Assembly (NCBI GenBank): GCA_040954595.2
Contig: CM082592.2
Span: 2,914,001-2,978,000 of the forward strand
Length of the DNA stretch: 64,000 nt
From: Balanoglossus misakiensis
Lineage: Eukaryota > Hemichordata
Direction: 5' to 3'
The translations under genes and the position numbers were made by a program. Numbering within the stretch: position 1 is the first letter of the stretch; every line of letters starts with the position of its first letter. This document shows positions 28,401 to 36,119 of this stretch, in pieces. Under the pieces are notes generated by a model. It saw only the letters and a program-made list of their open reading frames with translations. It was not told the origin of the DNA and did no database searches.

Positions 28401-28589
28401 TTACACAGGAGTGACTTACAGTTGGTACTGATGCTGAAAAAAATATTAAAGATAAAAAATGCTACTTACAGGTTGGCAAGTGGGTAATGTTGGTGGCGTT
28501 CCCTTTGTGATAATTACATTGATGATGAGCACAGCCATAACCACCGGCAGGACTGCTGCGGTCAAACGACGACTCAAAGGCACAGTCAT
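10321..28589 (-). CDS. ELAPOR: ELAPOR1/2-like type I transmembrane protein (22 coding exons)
   Basis: Orthologue of ELAPOR1/ELAPOR2 (KIAA1324/KIAA1324L), endosome/lysosome-associated regulators of autophagy and secretory-granule traffic. Exons, 5' to 3': 28589-28470, 26972-26849, 24955-24754, 24101-23954, 22493-22404, 21910-21720, 21249-21170, 20493-20405, 19319-19139, 18961-18857, 18301-18019, 17497-17396, 17031-16942, 16756-16692, 15126-14973, 14855-14720, 14179-14091, 13211-13089, 12566-12318, 12002-11853, 11284-11122, then 10668-10588 or 10413-10321. All have GT/AG borders and matching phases and join into 1004 (or 1008) residues; human ELAPOR1 is about 1010. The signal peptide is in exon 1 (start MTVPLSRRL, chosen because it gives a typical leader; an upstream in-frame Met at 28727 exists). 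Cys-rich TNFR/EGF-like repeats (CPxGTYS, CPPCNPG) follow. A mannose-6-phosphate-receptor-homology region is at about 640-870 with [12 protein letters not shown] and SAAACPLC. The transmembrane helix is at about 897-919, followed by WKKTRKLEYKY and an acidic tail. No frame break is visible. Confidence 0.95.
10588..10668 (-). CDS. ELAPOR: ELAPOR terminal exon, proximal alternative
   Basis: After the phase-0 donor of exon 21 (11122), the acceptor TTATTGCAG leads into 26 codons and a stop. The tail starts [11 protein letters not shown] and ends in [10 protein letters not shown]. It is lysine-rich then acidic, and resembles an ordinary cytosolic sorting tail. It competes with the distal exon at 10413-10321, which uses the same phase. 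Confidence 0.7.
   Translation of the reverse strand, partial: DKSDFAGFEKKTLKELEEDDPLAAFN
10994..11090. repeat. Small palindromic repeat, AACCCTTTCACC ends (copy 1)
   Basis: A roughly 95-bp unit starting AACCCTTTCACCCCCAGTTC and ending TATGGTGGTGAAAGGGTT, so its ends are inverted copies. Related copies lie at 50385-50469 and 63528-63618. It is a MITE-like non-coding repeat that ends about 30 bp downstream of exon 21 of ELAPOR. Confidence 0.75.
12096..12286. mobile_element. MITE, TACTGTAAAACGGG family (copy 1)
   Basis: A roughly 190-bp palindromic element whose ends read TACTATAAAACGGG and CCCGTTTTACAGTA, with internal TTTTCGCG and GCGAAAAT runs. It lies in the ELAPOR intron between exons 19 and 20. 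It has no coding capacity. The terminal TA on both sides suggests a TA target-site duplication, as in Tc1/mariner-type MITEs (inference). Confidence 0.8.
12593..12936. mobile_element. TIR element, TTAAAGG...GATGATCGTC ends
   Basis: The ends are TTAAAGGGTGATGATCGTC with GCGCATGTGC, answered by GCACATGCAC and GATGATCGTCGACCTTTAA. It is about 344 bp and sits in the ELAPOR intron between exons 18 and 19. A partial related copy lies at 24290-24453. Open frames inside it are on both strands and look like shadows of the repeat. Confidence 0.75.
13297..13469. mobile_element. MITE, TACTGTAAAACGGG family (copy 2)
   Basis: Starts TACTGTAAAACGGGTTATTT and ends AATAACCCGTTTTATGGTA. It is the same family as the copy at 12096-12286, in the neighbouring ELAPOR intron, and is non-coding. 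Confidence 0.85.
13726..13919. mobile_element. MITE, TACTGTAAAACGGG family (copy 3)
   Basis: Starts TACTGTAAAACGGGAAATTT and ends TTCCCGCTTTACAGTA. It lies only about 250 bp from copy 2 in the same intron, so the two copies could pair with each other in RNA. Confidence 0.85.
14346..14693. mobile_element. Palindromic TIR element, AAAGGGACAAAGTCT ends (copy 1)
   Basis: The left end CAAAGGGACAAAGTCT mirrors the right end AGACTTTGTCCCTTTAA. The centre is also palindromic: CACACAACTTCCATCCC against GGGATGTAAGTTGTGTGTGG, and TATCCACATGTAGAATAACA against its inverse. A second copy with the same plan is at 60478-60813, inside the PTP gene. Confidence 0.8.
15510..15903. repeat. Diverged tandem duplication of ~190 bp in an intron
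   Basis: Two direct units (about 15510-15697 and 15708-15903) share blocks such as ATCGCCGAAAC, TTTTCAACATTC, TATCCTTCCCAA, GTCAGAATAACA and TCGCTATCGCCAGT. The region from about 15190 to 16260 is richer in CpG than the rest of the ELAPOR intron. Stop codons interrupt every frame of the pair. It is probably part of an inserted element. Confidence 0.65.
16075..16260. repeat. Near-perfect long palindrome (~80-bp arms)
   Basis: ACAGAACTTCATGACCTCTG at the left is mirrored by CAGAGGTCATGAAGTTCTGT at the right. The arms continue inward through GCGCGCGATCTGTGCAATAT and its inverse to an AT-rich hinge around CTCGCTATCGCTCG. It sits in the ELAPOR intron between exons 14 and 15, and its RNA would fold into a long hairpin. 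It has no coding capacity. Confidence 0.85.
17795..18004. mobile_element. MITE, TACTGTAAAACGGG family (copy 4, degraded left end)
   Basis: The right end CCGTTTTACAGTA is intact and lies 15 bp downstream of ELAPOR exon 11. The left end has decayed around AGACACGAAATTTTC. The internal TTTGCGATATCAA and TTCTCTTTATCTCC blocks match other copies. Confidence 0.75.
19608..19752. repeat. Small inverted-repeat element, GACCACTTCG ends
   Basis: GGACCACTTCGCGGATAGG at the left is answered by CTATCCACGAAGTGGTC at the right, enclosing about 110 bp. It is a MITE-like insertion in the ELAPOR intron between exons 8 and 9. Confidence 0.7.
20594..20953. mobile_element. TIR element, TTAAAG...CATTAGCTG ends (copy 1)
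   Basis: TTAAAGCTCCATTAGCTGTA at the left mirrors TTTCAGCTAATGTCCCTTTAA at the right. A second, partly matching copy begins at 42830 with an almost identical first 80 bp. Both are AT-rich and non-coding. Confidence 0.75.
22647..22861. mobile_element. MITE, TACTGTAAAACGGG family (copy 5)
   Basis: Starts TACTGTAAAACAGGTTATTT and ends ACATGTTATACAGTA, with the family's internal GATATCAAAAGAGG and TTATCTCCGAAAAAC blocks. It is in the ELAPOR intron between exons 4 and 5. Confidence 0.85.
23111..23760. mobile_element. Element bounded by inverted (TTGCGGG)n heptamers
   Basis: GCGGGTTGCGGGTTGCGGGC on the left (about 23111-23140) and its inverse, (CAACCCG)n with one CAGCCCG, on the right (about 23720-23757), enclose about 580 bp of CpG-richer DNA. 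The enclosed part has no convincing open frame. It lies in the same ELAPOR intron as MITE copy 5. I read it as a non-autonomous element with degenerate heptamer ends; the class is unknown. Confidence 0.65.
24290..24453. repeat. Partial copy of the 12593-12936 element
   Basis: TCGAATGCAAAATTTGCTGA, TTGGCTTGGACGTAATG and GCACATGCACATCAGATGAT match the right half of the 12593 element with scattered differences. Only the right end is preserved. Confidence 0.65.
25052..25256. mobile_element. MITE with TACAGTCAAACCTGT ends (copy 1)
   Basis: TACAGTCAAACCTGTGTTAG at the left and ATAGACAGGTTTGACTGTA at the right are inverted copies. The interior repeats GACCACCTGT and GGCCACC motifs. The ends include TA, as expected for a Tc1/mariner-like target. 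A second copy is at 27151-27319. Confidence 0.8.
25622..26361. mobile_element. TTAA-flanked TIR element (~740 bp)
   Basis: TTAAGGTGGCATTGCATGAAA at the left is the inverse of TTTCATGCAATGCCACCTTAA at the right. Both ends abut TTAA, the usual piggyBac-type target (inference). The interior carries no transposase-like frame. It is itself flanked by inverted GTGTGCCCTCTAA (near 25464) and TTAGAGGGCACAC (near 26374), which suggests insertion into an older repeat. Confidence 0.75.
27151..27319. mobile_element. MITE with CAGTCAAACCTGT ends (copy 2)
   Basis: Same family as 25052-25256. The right end ACAGGTTTGACTGTA is intact and the left is degraded (AAAGTCAAACCAGTG). It sits in ELAPOR intron 1. Confidence 0.75.
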
Positions 28590-28846
28590 CACGCCAGAAG
28601 CCGCGAAAGCAAACTGTAGTCTTAATAGTCTCTGTGGACGATCGTTATGGTTGTGTCCTGGCGTGGAAAACTGCGGAAATTCTCGAATGCCAGTAAAAGA
28701 CACAAACACAACCAGTGAATGAAACAAACAAGTGGTTCAGCGATATCGAAAAGTGTTGCGCTTGACTGAACAAAGAAGAGGGCGCTGTATACTGACCTCT
28801 GACCTAGAACGCCCTCTGTCGTCCTTTACGTGTAAGGCAGCCCGGT

Positions 28847-28860
28847 GTCGTCATGGTAAC
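28847..28860 (+). promoter_or_regulatory. RFX X-box motif
   Basis: GTCGTCATGGTAAC fits the X-box consensus RYYNYY-N(1-3)-RRNRAC at every position with a 2-bp spacer. X-boxes bind RFX factors that drive ciliary genes, and this one is about 290 bp upstream of the CFAP276 start codon. Confidence 0.7.
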
Positions 28861-28975
28861 AATCTGTTGCAGGAAGTAGTCAAACCTGGCCTCGATTTTC
28901 AGCTTTATTCAAACTTTCATGTGCCATAATGTACTCTCATTGAGAAATGCATCGCGCACCCAAGACAAGGAAGGC

Positions 28976-28982
28976 TATTTAC
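28976..28982 (+). promoter_or_regulatory. Candidate forkhead (FOXJ1-type) site
   Basis: TATTTAC matches the forkhead core TRTTTRY. FOXJ1 works with RFX on motile-cilium genes, so the pairing with the X-box 116 bp away is suggestive. The motif is short and could occur by chance. Confidence 0.35.
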
Positions 28983-29150
28983 ACGACAAATGAGATGGAG
29001 ATGGGATGTGTGTTCTATTACCCATGATCCCCTGTACGTCGGTATCCACAACAAACTTTAGTTCTAAACAACCAGCAACTTCGGACGACACAGAGCTACT
29101 GACCTGTACCTTTTGAAACAACCTGTGTGAGAGAGACCACCGATTGCAAA

Positions 29151-31464
29151 ATGTCGTACATGGCACAGTCTCATCGCGATCCATATCCATTCCCTAAACT
29201 TCAAAATGATGATAATTTTGTAGGACTTCGACAGACACAGGTGGGTTTTAATTCAATCCATTGCATGGTGAACGTGAGCCTTCTGACTTGAAAGATGAAG
29301 TGAAGTTGAGAAGTGTGATAGCCTTTACTTCATATTAGTTCATTAACCAAATATGAAAGATTTCCACCGATATACACCGTTGCCTCGACACCTGCGTCTC
29401 TTCATATCGTTTTTGATGATTTTTACATTTTAAGTCAAGGTGATCATCCCCCATAATGGGTATGTTATTTTCATACTTCACCAATAATGTAATTTGGATA
29501 TAGCTGGTTGTTTGCTGAAGATTAAATGATGCTAAACTTAAAACTTCGAACAGAGGCTAGAGTCAACATCACAGATTTAATGAGATATGTTCACCTTTGG
29601 TATTCAATCTGTACCCACATTTTAAGAAGTTTTGGAAATAGGACGTTTTAAAGCCAGTAGCAATCCTGATTATGACTTAATGATTATTTTATTGCTACAG
29701 CAAGAAGCCTACAGTGACCCCACACATTTATCACAGCAACAAGATCCATGGAATAGACTTAATGCAACATGTACATTGGCAAGTTCAAGAAGAGAAGTTT
29801 ATCATTACGACCCTAAGGTACTACACTGTTTGTTATATTTATTTTAAACATATCGTCAAGGACACTGTGGTCCCAACTAAGGATTTAATACAAAGAAATA
29901 GGTATACATCACATGTGACATTGACAAGCAGATATGACCTCTAGTATTTACAAATTGAAAATGTAAAAAGAACACACCAAATTAAGTGTCATGGCAATCT
30001 TAGGAATATTCCTACCAAATTTCAAACCAATCAAACAAGCAGTTTCAAAGAAAACAATGTTTGTTCAAAAGTGACAATAACACAAATATGCAACTATAAT
30101 CATATTTGTACAAAATCTTACTTCAATCACCACAAGACATATGTCTACCAAATGAAAGTTCAAAGCAATCAGACAGGCAGTTTCAAAGAGAACAATTTTT
30201 CATGAAAAATTGCAAAATTTCCCAAATAACATAAATATGCAAATTTCACCAAAGTTTTACAACATCTTACTTGGGTTACCCCTACAAATGTAGGAACATG
30301 CCTACCAAATTTCAAAATGTTTTGTTGACAAAAATGGCCCCATAAGTTTTGCAAATCATCAGCAACCTGCAAGCTGAATTTCAATGCCAAATTTTGAGTT
30401 ATGACCATTTTCCCTTTTTTTTTCAGTTTAACATTTCCATATTTTGGTACAGACAATTCATGTGAAACTGAAAATAAGCCCTTCTACAGTCCAAATATCA
30501 AAGTGATATGTGCAGTGGTTCTCAAATTTCTGCAGTGGATGGGTGGACAGACAGACACTGACTGATCCCATAAGTTTCCCTGGTAGCATCTAACAATTGG
30601 GATGGAAGAGAATTAATATGTGACTGTATTTGACATACATTTAATTCTTGTTTTTCTCAAGGCACCGAGGGACAGTCTTGATTTTGTGCTGAAGACCAAG
30701 TATGACCATCATAACGCATTCCTGGCAACAAAACCAGAAACACTTATACAGCCAGAAACAGTGGGAGCTGAGCATGGGTAGGTACAGGCTACACGTATCA
30801 ACTGCTGGAATTTTTACAACCAAAAACCATTCTTTCTTTCTTTGTGCCTATATAGCCAAGTAAACTTTTTTGTATCATAGAAGGAAGTTGGATAAGCTAG
30901 AAATATGACATCAAGACAACAGCAGCACACAGATAGTCATTTTTAACTGGCTATTCAGAGTAGCCTGAGATCTGGCTCAAATGTGATTTTACATCAGGTC
31001 AAAGAAAATGCAGTTGCTGATATAATTTCAGGGGGGGGGGGGGGGGCAGAAAACACCCATAAAGTTTTTACTTTTCACATACTAGTAATTTACAGCTGTT
31101 TACACATTTAGCTATACAGATCTTTTGATTCATCAACAAGATCTTGGTATTTACACAAAGTAATATCACAAATTACCTAGTACATGTAGTGATAATTAAT
31201 ATCCAATACATGTATAAAAAAACTTAGTTTTTATCTGGTACTTGTTGGTTGATATCCTATTACAGACGAGTGTTAAAGAACAGAGCAGTACAAGCAGAGA
31301 AGACTTCTGCTGGTGGCTCCAAACCAACCCCATTAGGTAATGTTATAGTTGATCCTAAAAGAGAAACAATTGACTGTTTCAAAGGAGCCATTGAGAGCCA
31401 CCATAGCGCAGCTACCAACCCGGGATATTCCAGAAAACATGATGGTGGATTCTATACAACGTAA
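29151..31464 (+). CDS. CFAP276: CFAP276 (C1orf194-like) ciliary microtubule inner protein
   Basis: Exons 29151-29240, 29701-29817, 30662-30777 and 31266-31464 have GT/AG borders and join in phase into 173 residues; human CFAP276 is about 169. Matching stretches include [13 protein letters not shown] near the start, [16 protein letters not shown] in exon 2, [16 protein letters not shown] in exon 3, and the strongly conserved end [18 protein letters not shown]. The family is a microtubule inner protein of axonemal doublets in motile cilia; it has no enzymatic domain, signal peptide or membrane segment, as seen here. The start is the first ATG of exon 1 and is followed directly by family-like sequence. 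It is divergently paired with ELAPOR, and the X-box at 28847 fits ciliary control. An AATAAA lies 60 bases after the stop. Confidence 0.94.
29985..30600. repeat. Intronic tandem/LINE-tail-like repeat
   Basis: Within CFAP276 intron 2, loosely repeated blocks recur: CCTACCAAATTTCAAA, CAGTTTCAAAGA(A/G)AACAA and CATAAATATGCAA. They are followed by ACAGACAGACACTGACTGAT and CCCATAAG. The last part recurs near 57180-57215 (ACTGACTGATCCCATAAGC), so both probably derive from one dispersed repeat family. No reverse transcriptase is present. Confidence 0.5.
31031..31046. repeat. Poly-G tract in CFAP276 intron 3
   Basis: A run of 16 G bases inside the third intron of CFAP276. Its length is likely polymorphic. 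Confidence 0.9.
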
Positions 31465-31523
31465 ATGCTGTTTTCTCATTATGCAATACGTCTGGAACTT
31501 TTTCGAGTGGACCAAGAAAATAC

Positions 31524-31529
31524 AATAAA
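31524..31529 (+). terminator. Poly(A) signal of CFAP276
   Basis: AATAAA on the plus strand, 60 bases after the CFAP276 stop codon. It is well placed for a short 3' UTR. Confidence 0.6.
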
Positions 31530-34076
31530 ATGTTCTTTTGTGTTGTACGTTGGCAGTCCCAATGGGTTTGGATTCTCCACAGTGTAATATATTTTATCAA
31601 AACATAGTAACTCCTATACATTTATTGACTATAGGATTTTAGCCATCTTCAATGCTTTTTTCACAATAGGCGGCCTAACGCACTCATTTTTTTACATTGG
31701 ATGTATTCCTGCACTTTTTTATCTGTCTTTTGTTGTTGCTTTTTGGTGTAACCCTGGTGGTAAATGTAGTTGCAATTTTCATTCATTCTGTTCGACAAAA
31801 TTGCATTCAAGTGCAACACAGGTGTTGATTGTACAAAATTATTCTCATCAGCTAAATGCAGAATCATGGTTGAAATTACAGTAAATGACAAGCTTTGTTG
31901 AATGTAGATGGTCCAGGAAAGCTGGTAATTAAAAGTATTGCACGATTTTCATAATCTGAATGCTGAACCTGTGTATGTATAAACATAGCAGTCTGAAGGG
32001 ATTGAAATTGAATTGTGAAGTAATATGGGTCAATTGCATACAAAATACAAATTGTAAGTGCTGATGTGTATCATGATGTTGAAATGGAAATGATGATGAT
32101 TGTTCATGTGGGACGCATACATGCATGCACAACACTTCAAAGCAAGGTCACAGCCAGTACTTTCTCTTATTTGTGTCTCCTAAGTGCATTTCTCCTGAAA
32201 TGGGAATGCGGTGATGCACAATCGTTCACATGGGACACCTATAAACACAAGGTTGCAGTTATACATTGAATAGGGATGAATGGCTAGTGTTCGTGTAAAT
32301 TGTCAACTCCTCCACAGCCAGCGATACAGACTACCGTTAATTCTGAAGTAGTTTCAGCTATGCAGCGATTGATTGGAGATAATTCACGTGGCGCCCCATT
32401 TTGTATAATGTGTTAAACTCACTACAAGTTCTGACAGTTGTGCACACACCTCGTGGCTGCTTCGTACCACTGTTTTCTTAGTTTTCATTCAAACACATAC
32501 AGATATATGTAGTATGTACATGTATATGTATTTTGTAGCTTAATCATGGCCAAAGGTTCAATTTGTACAATGATATTTTGAACTTTTCAGAAATCACCAT
32601 CATATGACATAACCTGTGCTGTCATATCTTGTGGCAATGAAGTCAAACTCTGTAAATGAAAATGAGAGAAAAAAAAGATTACCTGACTTTTGCGTGTCCT
32701 GGCCAAACTTGACCTTCATGTAATTACTTCTGCAAATTGTGCCTTATTCTGACTTGATATTTTGCATTGTTTTGATTAATTAATTGTGCTTCCTTTGCAA
32801 ATGTATTCATGTACAAGGGGAAGGTTGGTGATGGGATGGTGCAAATGAAGTAAGCTAAATGATGGCCGGGGTGGGGGTGGGAGGTGGGGGGGGGGGGGGG
32901 TGTTATAGAAGTGAGAGGCATTTCTGTTGTCATATATTTGCCTTAAATTTTAATAGCAAATGACTAATAACATCAGCATTTTCATACCAATTTTGAGAAA
33001 GAATGGAAAATCATGTATTTTAATGTAAAAGGGGCACAGTCGTAGACTGAATAATTTTTAAAATATCTTTTTAATCCAAACAATTGCATGCATCTGTGAC
33101 CTCAGTCACTTCTAATCAACATTCAATGTCTGTGACAGGCACTAGTCAATTAACCTCATCTTTTGGCAGCTGACATCAAATAATTTACGGCCATTTTAAT
33201 GTACAATAAAATACACAATGGTGATTCTAAATAAATTGTTCAGTTATACAGTGTGCCTTTTTTATTTGGATAGCACCAGGGATAGCACCTTTCTGTAGAT
33301 TTTTCTATGCATGTAAATAGGGAAATGTTACTGCAGTGCCTGTTTGGAATCTATTGCTATTAAAGAATTAAATTACATCGCTTCAGCTGTGGTGAGCGTA
33401 TACATTTTTTTTCTTGTACCAGACATCTATGTTTTATGTTGTAAAGCTATAAAAAGAATTCGAGCTATAAATTTTAATCAGCTAGCAAAATATGGAGTGC
33501 TTGAGGTTTGGGTGGAGGGAATAGCTATGAAACCAAAACATTGTTCAACCATTGTGAAATTTTTGCAAGTGAAGCAAAGAATAGATTTTGGGAACAAGAA
33601 ATTAACCAACTTACACACCCAACATAAAATGAGAACCAAACACAAAAATTGCAAAATACACCCCCCAAAAATTGATCTGTGGACCCTGTTTTATACTTTA
33701 CTTTACAATTGACCAAGTATAGAAAAACGAGCAAAAAATCTTGAATATTTACACTTAACCACAAATTTCGCCAAAACTGACCCTCCCATATTTTAAGTTG
33801 ATTTAACTAGTCTTAAATCTTGTTAGGAAGGAGTCTGTAGAATGTCGATATTTCATATGATTTTATATTTGGGGTTTCATATTATGTGAGCAACTACCTA
33901 GGTAAATGTTTGCTTTCTTAAATAACAGAAGTATATTGTAAATACAGAGTATCAGTATATACACTTCACGAGCTTACATGAATCGGTGGTTCAATAAAAA
34001 TGAAAACCAAACCTGAAGACTGGAGTTGAAATATTTCATTTTAATTAAAACATGGTATCGACACTCACTGGTACTT

Positions 34077-34267
34077 TAAAGGTATACAGTCACCTCCAAT
34101 TTACATACGCCCATATTTGGCTGAAATGGCGTATTTTAGCGTTCTAAGGAACATATGGTGGCACTCTTTTTTTGCGTGTGCCACCCACTGAAAATCTGTG
34201 ATTGGCTAGATCTCAATTCGGCAGGGCAACTGTAGCTAATTTTCCATAGGTGACCGTATGCCTTGAA
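34077..34267. mobile_element. TIR element, TTAAAGGTATACNGTCACC ends (copy 1)
   Basis: TTAAAGGTATACAGTCACC at the left and GGTGACCGTATGCCTTGAA at the right are inverted copies. The middle has TGGTGGCAC and GTGCCACCCACTGAAAATC. Related copies are at 62744-62911 and 63898-64000 (cut by the window end). Confidence 0.8.
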
Positions 34268-36000
34268 TTGCTTCAGCATGAAGGAAAGTGTTAACTCCAA
34301 CGCACACAAGACTGGCAGTGTAGAATTACAATTCTATCAACTTCAACTAATGAGCAATAGGAATTGAGTCATGTTTCTTTGAAATGACAATGCATGCTTA
34401 CAAAGCCACCATAGGTGGCAGTGCATCACACCAATATTTTTTTCTGTCGTACTGCAAAAGCAAACATATTTTTTTCCACTGTTCGACGAGGACATTTCTT
34501 GTCAAAATATCCTGCAGTTTCCCTTGGAGATATCAAAAAACAACAACTGATAAATAGAGAGAATTTAATCCAACAATAATGTAGTGCCATATGCAACAGG
34601 TGGTTGATACAGTGTGTCTGTCCGTCCATCCTCTTCCAAAACTTGAGAACCGTCGTACATATCAACTGGTGTAACAACTTTGGTCTTATGGAGGAATGTA
34701 TTGATGTACACAGCCATAATTTTTGGATGCCTTTAAAATTAGAAAAAAACATTGCCCAGACCTACCGGGTATAGTTTGCTCATACACCTATGCTATTTTT
34801 GGAAAGAATATTTTCAAGACCTAAATTAACTGGTTTATATCATACTCTACCAAAGTGACCCCTATATGGTAATGTCGATTTTTATAACATGTACAAAGGA
34901 GAATGTACATGTAGTTCCTTATTCAAAGAAATTCCATTTATTACTTTCAACTATGCCCACCTTAAATTAATGGACATTAAAGTGAGATTCTACTAAATTT
35001 CAACTGTAAACTTTATGAAGAGCCCTTGCAGAAATAAAAATCATAAATCATAAAAAATGTGTCACAGAAATGTCCACAAATCAAAACCAGCAGTCTTTAA
35101 ATATTGTCAAGTGCTGATTTCTTGTCTTTTACTGCAGCTTTTCATTGTTAATTGTGGCAGCCATTTAGCAATGTTTATTATATTTTTTATTGTTTACCGG
35201 TAGATGATTAAATTAAGACATTGCCAGGTACGAACTACCTTCCTGCAAAGTTGCAAATGATCAAATGACTATAATACAATCTTCAGTGACTACATATTCA
35301 GGATCAATTTTCTGTAGTGATAAAAGTCTGTCCATTGATGACCCTAACTATTTCATTTACCTGAGCTAGTGACCTCATGGCCCCATTATTTCTAATGTAT
35401 GTGTAAGCCTTACATGGCTATTATAGAACCTGACTTTTATGTATAACCTCATCTGAAAGCCAGATCCCCAGTGTGTGCACATATATGCACGCAACAGGGT
35501 GGAACAGAATCAGACCTTTACTGACATCTTCCCAACATGTAGTCTTATCGTTGCTTAATTTGTACAGTGCCATTACCTAAATGACTGCAGTATCTAGGAT
35601 ATCTGTTACAATAGCGTTGGATATAACCTCCTGATAATTTGTCTTGTATGAGATTCAGAATAGCAAGAAGTTTAAGAATTAACTGATGTGTTTTAAAGCC
35701 TCCAGAGCTGCCACCTTTTGCATTATTTTCATGATTTTATTTTCCAACTTAAATTGGTCCATCTAAATAAGCATACTGATAGGTATACATGAACACCTTA
35801 TCGATGCTCGATTGTGACTGCATGTTGCAATTTGAACACGCTATGTATTTAAACGGTGTCGCACCGATTTAATCTGCCTCCATACAAACAGTACACAGCT
35901 ATCGTGGTATGCGTCGCCAAGAGATGACAAACTGATGCAAATGCAAGTAATATGGCTTAATGGTGAGGATTTTAGAGGATAAGGCATATATTTGATGAAT

Positions 36001-36119
36001 TTTATAAGTGTTATTTGATATACTATCAGGAAATATCATTTAATAAACAGAATTAAAAGCATATCTCAGATTATTTAAAGCTTAAATTTTATATCCAGTT
36101 GCAGCCTATGGCCTTTAAT
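36001..36119. repeat. Right-end fragment of the 45153-45664 element family
   Basis: ATTAAAAGCATAT, GAGATTATTTAAA-type and TATCCAGTTGCAGC blocks, ending GGCCTTTAAT, match the last 120 bp of the element at 45153-45664. No matching left end was found nearby. Confidence 0.6.

Larger units (their letters stand above)
28590..29150. promoter_or_regulatory. Shared ELAPOR-CFAP276 bidirectional intergenic region
   Basis: 561 bp separate the two start codons, which point away from each other, so both 5' UTRs and promoters must fit here unless there are distant non-coding exons. I see no TATA box in a clear position. An RFX X-box (28847-28860) and a forkhead-type site (28976-28982) lie on the CFAP276 side. 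Confidence 0.7.

Noticed and set aside
33344-33712. Plus-strand open frame of 122 codons
   Set aside because: It has no domain, no homologous stretch I recognise, and no splice or promoter context in an AT-rich spacer.
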